DNA of 64,000 nucleotides from CAVURS01 sp963834425 (GTDB taxonomy: Bacteria > Actinomycetota > Actinomycetes > Actinomycetales > CAVURS01). Of the stretch, positions 63,126-64,000 are shown piece by piece. Both the position numbers and the translations under genes were made by a program. How positions within the stretch are numbered: position 1 is the first letter of the stretch; the number at the start of each line of letters is the position of its first letter. Under the pieces are notes generated by a model, which made no database searches, was not told the DNA's origin, and saw nothing but the letters and a program-made list of their open reading frames with translations. The stretch lies in contig CAWIBR010000010.1 in assembly GCA_963834425.1 (NCBI GenBank), forward strand, positions 416,888 to 480,887. The letters are read 5' to 3'.

Positions 63126-63820
63126 TCAGGCGGACATGTGCTCCTCGGCCCGGCGCAGGCTGGCGGCGAACGGCGACATGTCGAACCAGGTCGGGAAGGC
63201 CCGGGCCAGCCGGCCCGGGCCGAGCAGCCGCGCGTCCCCGCTGGCCACGAGCTGCCGGAACGGGACCCGGCCGACGAGCCAGCGATGCATCTGGGCGGTG
63301 TCGGCCTCCAGGGCCAGATCAACGTCGTGGCCCTGATCGTCCTGGCAGACAGTGGCCCCCGTCGAGTCGAGCTCGAGCCAGCCCTCGGCCCCGTTGGTGC
63401 CGGTCAGGACCAGATGGACGACGGTGCGCTCCGCGGGCAGCTTCGCGGGGATCGCGTGTTGGTGCAGCCGCCAGATCACCGACAGGCCGTCACAGTCCTG
63501 CTCGGTCGGCTCGCCGAACTTCCACTCGGCGGCCCACTGACCCATCGCCCACACGATCGGGGTGAGCGCCTCGCCAGCCGGCGTCAGGTCGTATCGACCC
63601 GGCTTGCCCGCGGCGCCGGCCTGCCGGACGACGAGTCCCAAGCGCTCCAGCTGGCGCAGGCGACCGGCCAGCAGCGATCGGCTGATCCGCGGGATGCCGC
63701 GATGGATCTCGTTGAAGCCGTGCGCGCCCACCATCAGCCGCGGATCACCAATGGAGTCCATCGGTCACCCAGGACGTCCACCCCGATCGAGATCGGGCAG
63801 TAGTCGGCGCGACTGTTCAT
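63126..63820 (-). CDS. HxlR family transcriptional regulator with C-terminal domain; one frame shift
   Basis: About 231 residues. ATG 63820: MNSRADYCPISIGVDVLGDR then WTPLVIR, the HxlR start with its Cys; after one missing base near 63736 LMVGAHGFNEIHRGIPRISR, SLLAGRLRQLERLGLVVRQA and DLTPAGEALTPIVWAMGQWA complete the winged helix. It is longer than usual HxlR: the last ~100 residues (RTVVHLVLTGTNGAEGWLEL to FRQLVASGDARLLGPGRLAR) look like a sterol-carrier/SCP2-type ligand domain. Two-domain HxlR-SCP2 proteins occur in actinobacteria. The target is unknown; its upstream region lies inside 63821-64000, with no other gene visible there. Confidence 0.8.
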
Positions 63821-64000
63821 TTCTCCATGATCGTCCGGCCGGGCGCCGAGGGGTAGTACGAAATCTGTACCTGCTGCCGTGCCCGCGGACCACCGATGGA
63901 TGGTCGGCTCGCGGTGCTTCGTCCGGATCTGACTGCCGTTCCGGCCGCCGGTTCGGCAGTACGGGATCGGCACTCGTTCGCAGCACGGCCCTCGCCGAGG
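63821..64000. other. Right edge, no gene recognised
   Basis: 180 bp to the window end, less G/C-rich than average in places (GTACGAAATCTGTACC). The divergent promoter of the HxlR regulator is expected here. Any gene on the right is outside the window. Confidence 0.4.

Overview
The window comes from a high-GC actinobacterium. This rests on very G/C-rich third codon positions, abundant GTG starts, a BldC regulator, the actinobacterial families DUF3073, DUF3151 and maleylpyruvate-isomerase-like (mycothiol-type) proteins, an F420-type oxidoreductase, and the block purF-purM-DUF3073-amino-acid dehydrogenase-bldC, which I recall from Streptomyces and relatives. I cannot name the order or genus. No rRNA, tRNA, CRISPR array, prophage or IS element was recognised.

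Layout. 1-2.6 kb: an ECF-type sigma factor with fused zinc-finger and membrane parts (cut by the window edge), then a degenerate GGDEF-like protein. 2.7-11.8 kb: pyrE, LemA, a methyltransferase, an APC permease with a C-terminal OB fold, two DedA proteins, a sigma/membrane-sensor pair, a DinB-fold protein and a TrmH-type methyltransferase. 11.9-18.0 kb: a leftward, translationally coupled operon of acyl-reductase/HAD fusion, zinc alcohol dehydrogenase, LarA-like protein and PlsC-type acyltransferase, which looks like an uncharacterised lipid pathway. 18.2-31.5 kb: NagD-like phosphatase, fba-DUF3151, a LuxR-type regulator, purA, acyl-CoA dehydrogenase, lipoprotein amidase, M1 peptidase, class III aminotransferase, purD, purC. 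32.4-45.6 kb: purSQL, small regulators and enzymes, purF-purM, DUF3073, a Val/Leu/Phe-type dehydrogenase and bldC. Together the window holds most of de novo purine synthesis (D, C, S, Q, L, F, M, A) plus pyrE.

46.1-52.2 kb holds an FAD oxidoreductase / GcvT-like aminomethyltransferase / TetR module present as a diverged tandem duplication of about 2.5 kb. One regulator copy and one oxidoreductase copy are truncated at the junction near 49390. 52.2-64 kb is a run of small regulator-enzyme pairs with palindromic operators, a GGDEF-EAL protein behind a coupled leader ORF, a stand-alone LigD-type polymerase, hemerythrin, DUF1003, a collagen-like secreted protein and an HxlR regulator.

Two properties affect everything. 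First, about forty single-base indels, mostly insertions, break otherwise well-conserved genes, including single-copy housekeeping genes; this looks like uncorrected sequencing or assembly error, so genes are annotated across the breaks as one feature each. Second, many starts (ATG or GTG) sit 6-8 nt after a TANNNT box, as expected for leaderless transcripts. Positions of breaks are approximate.
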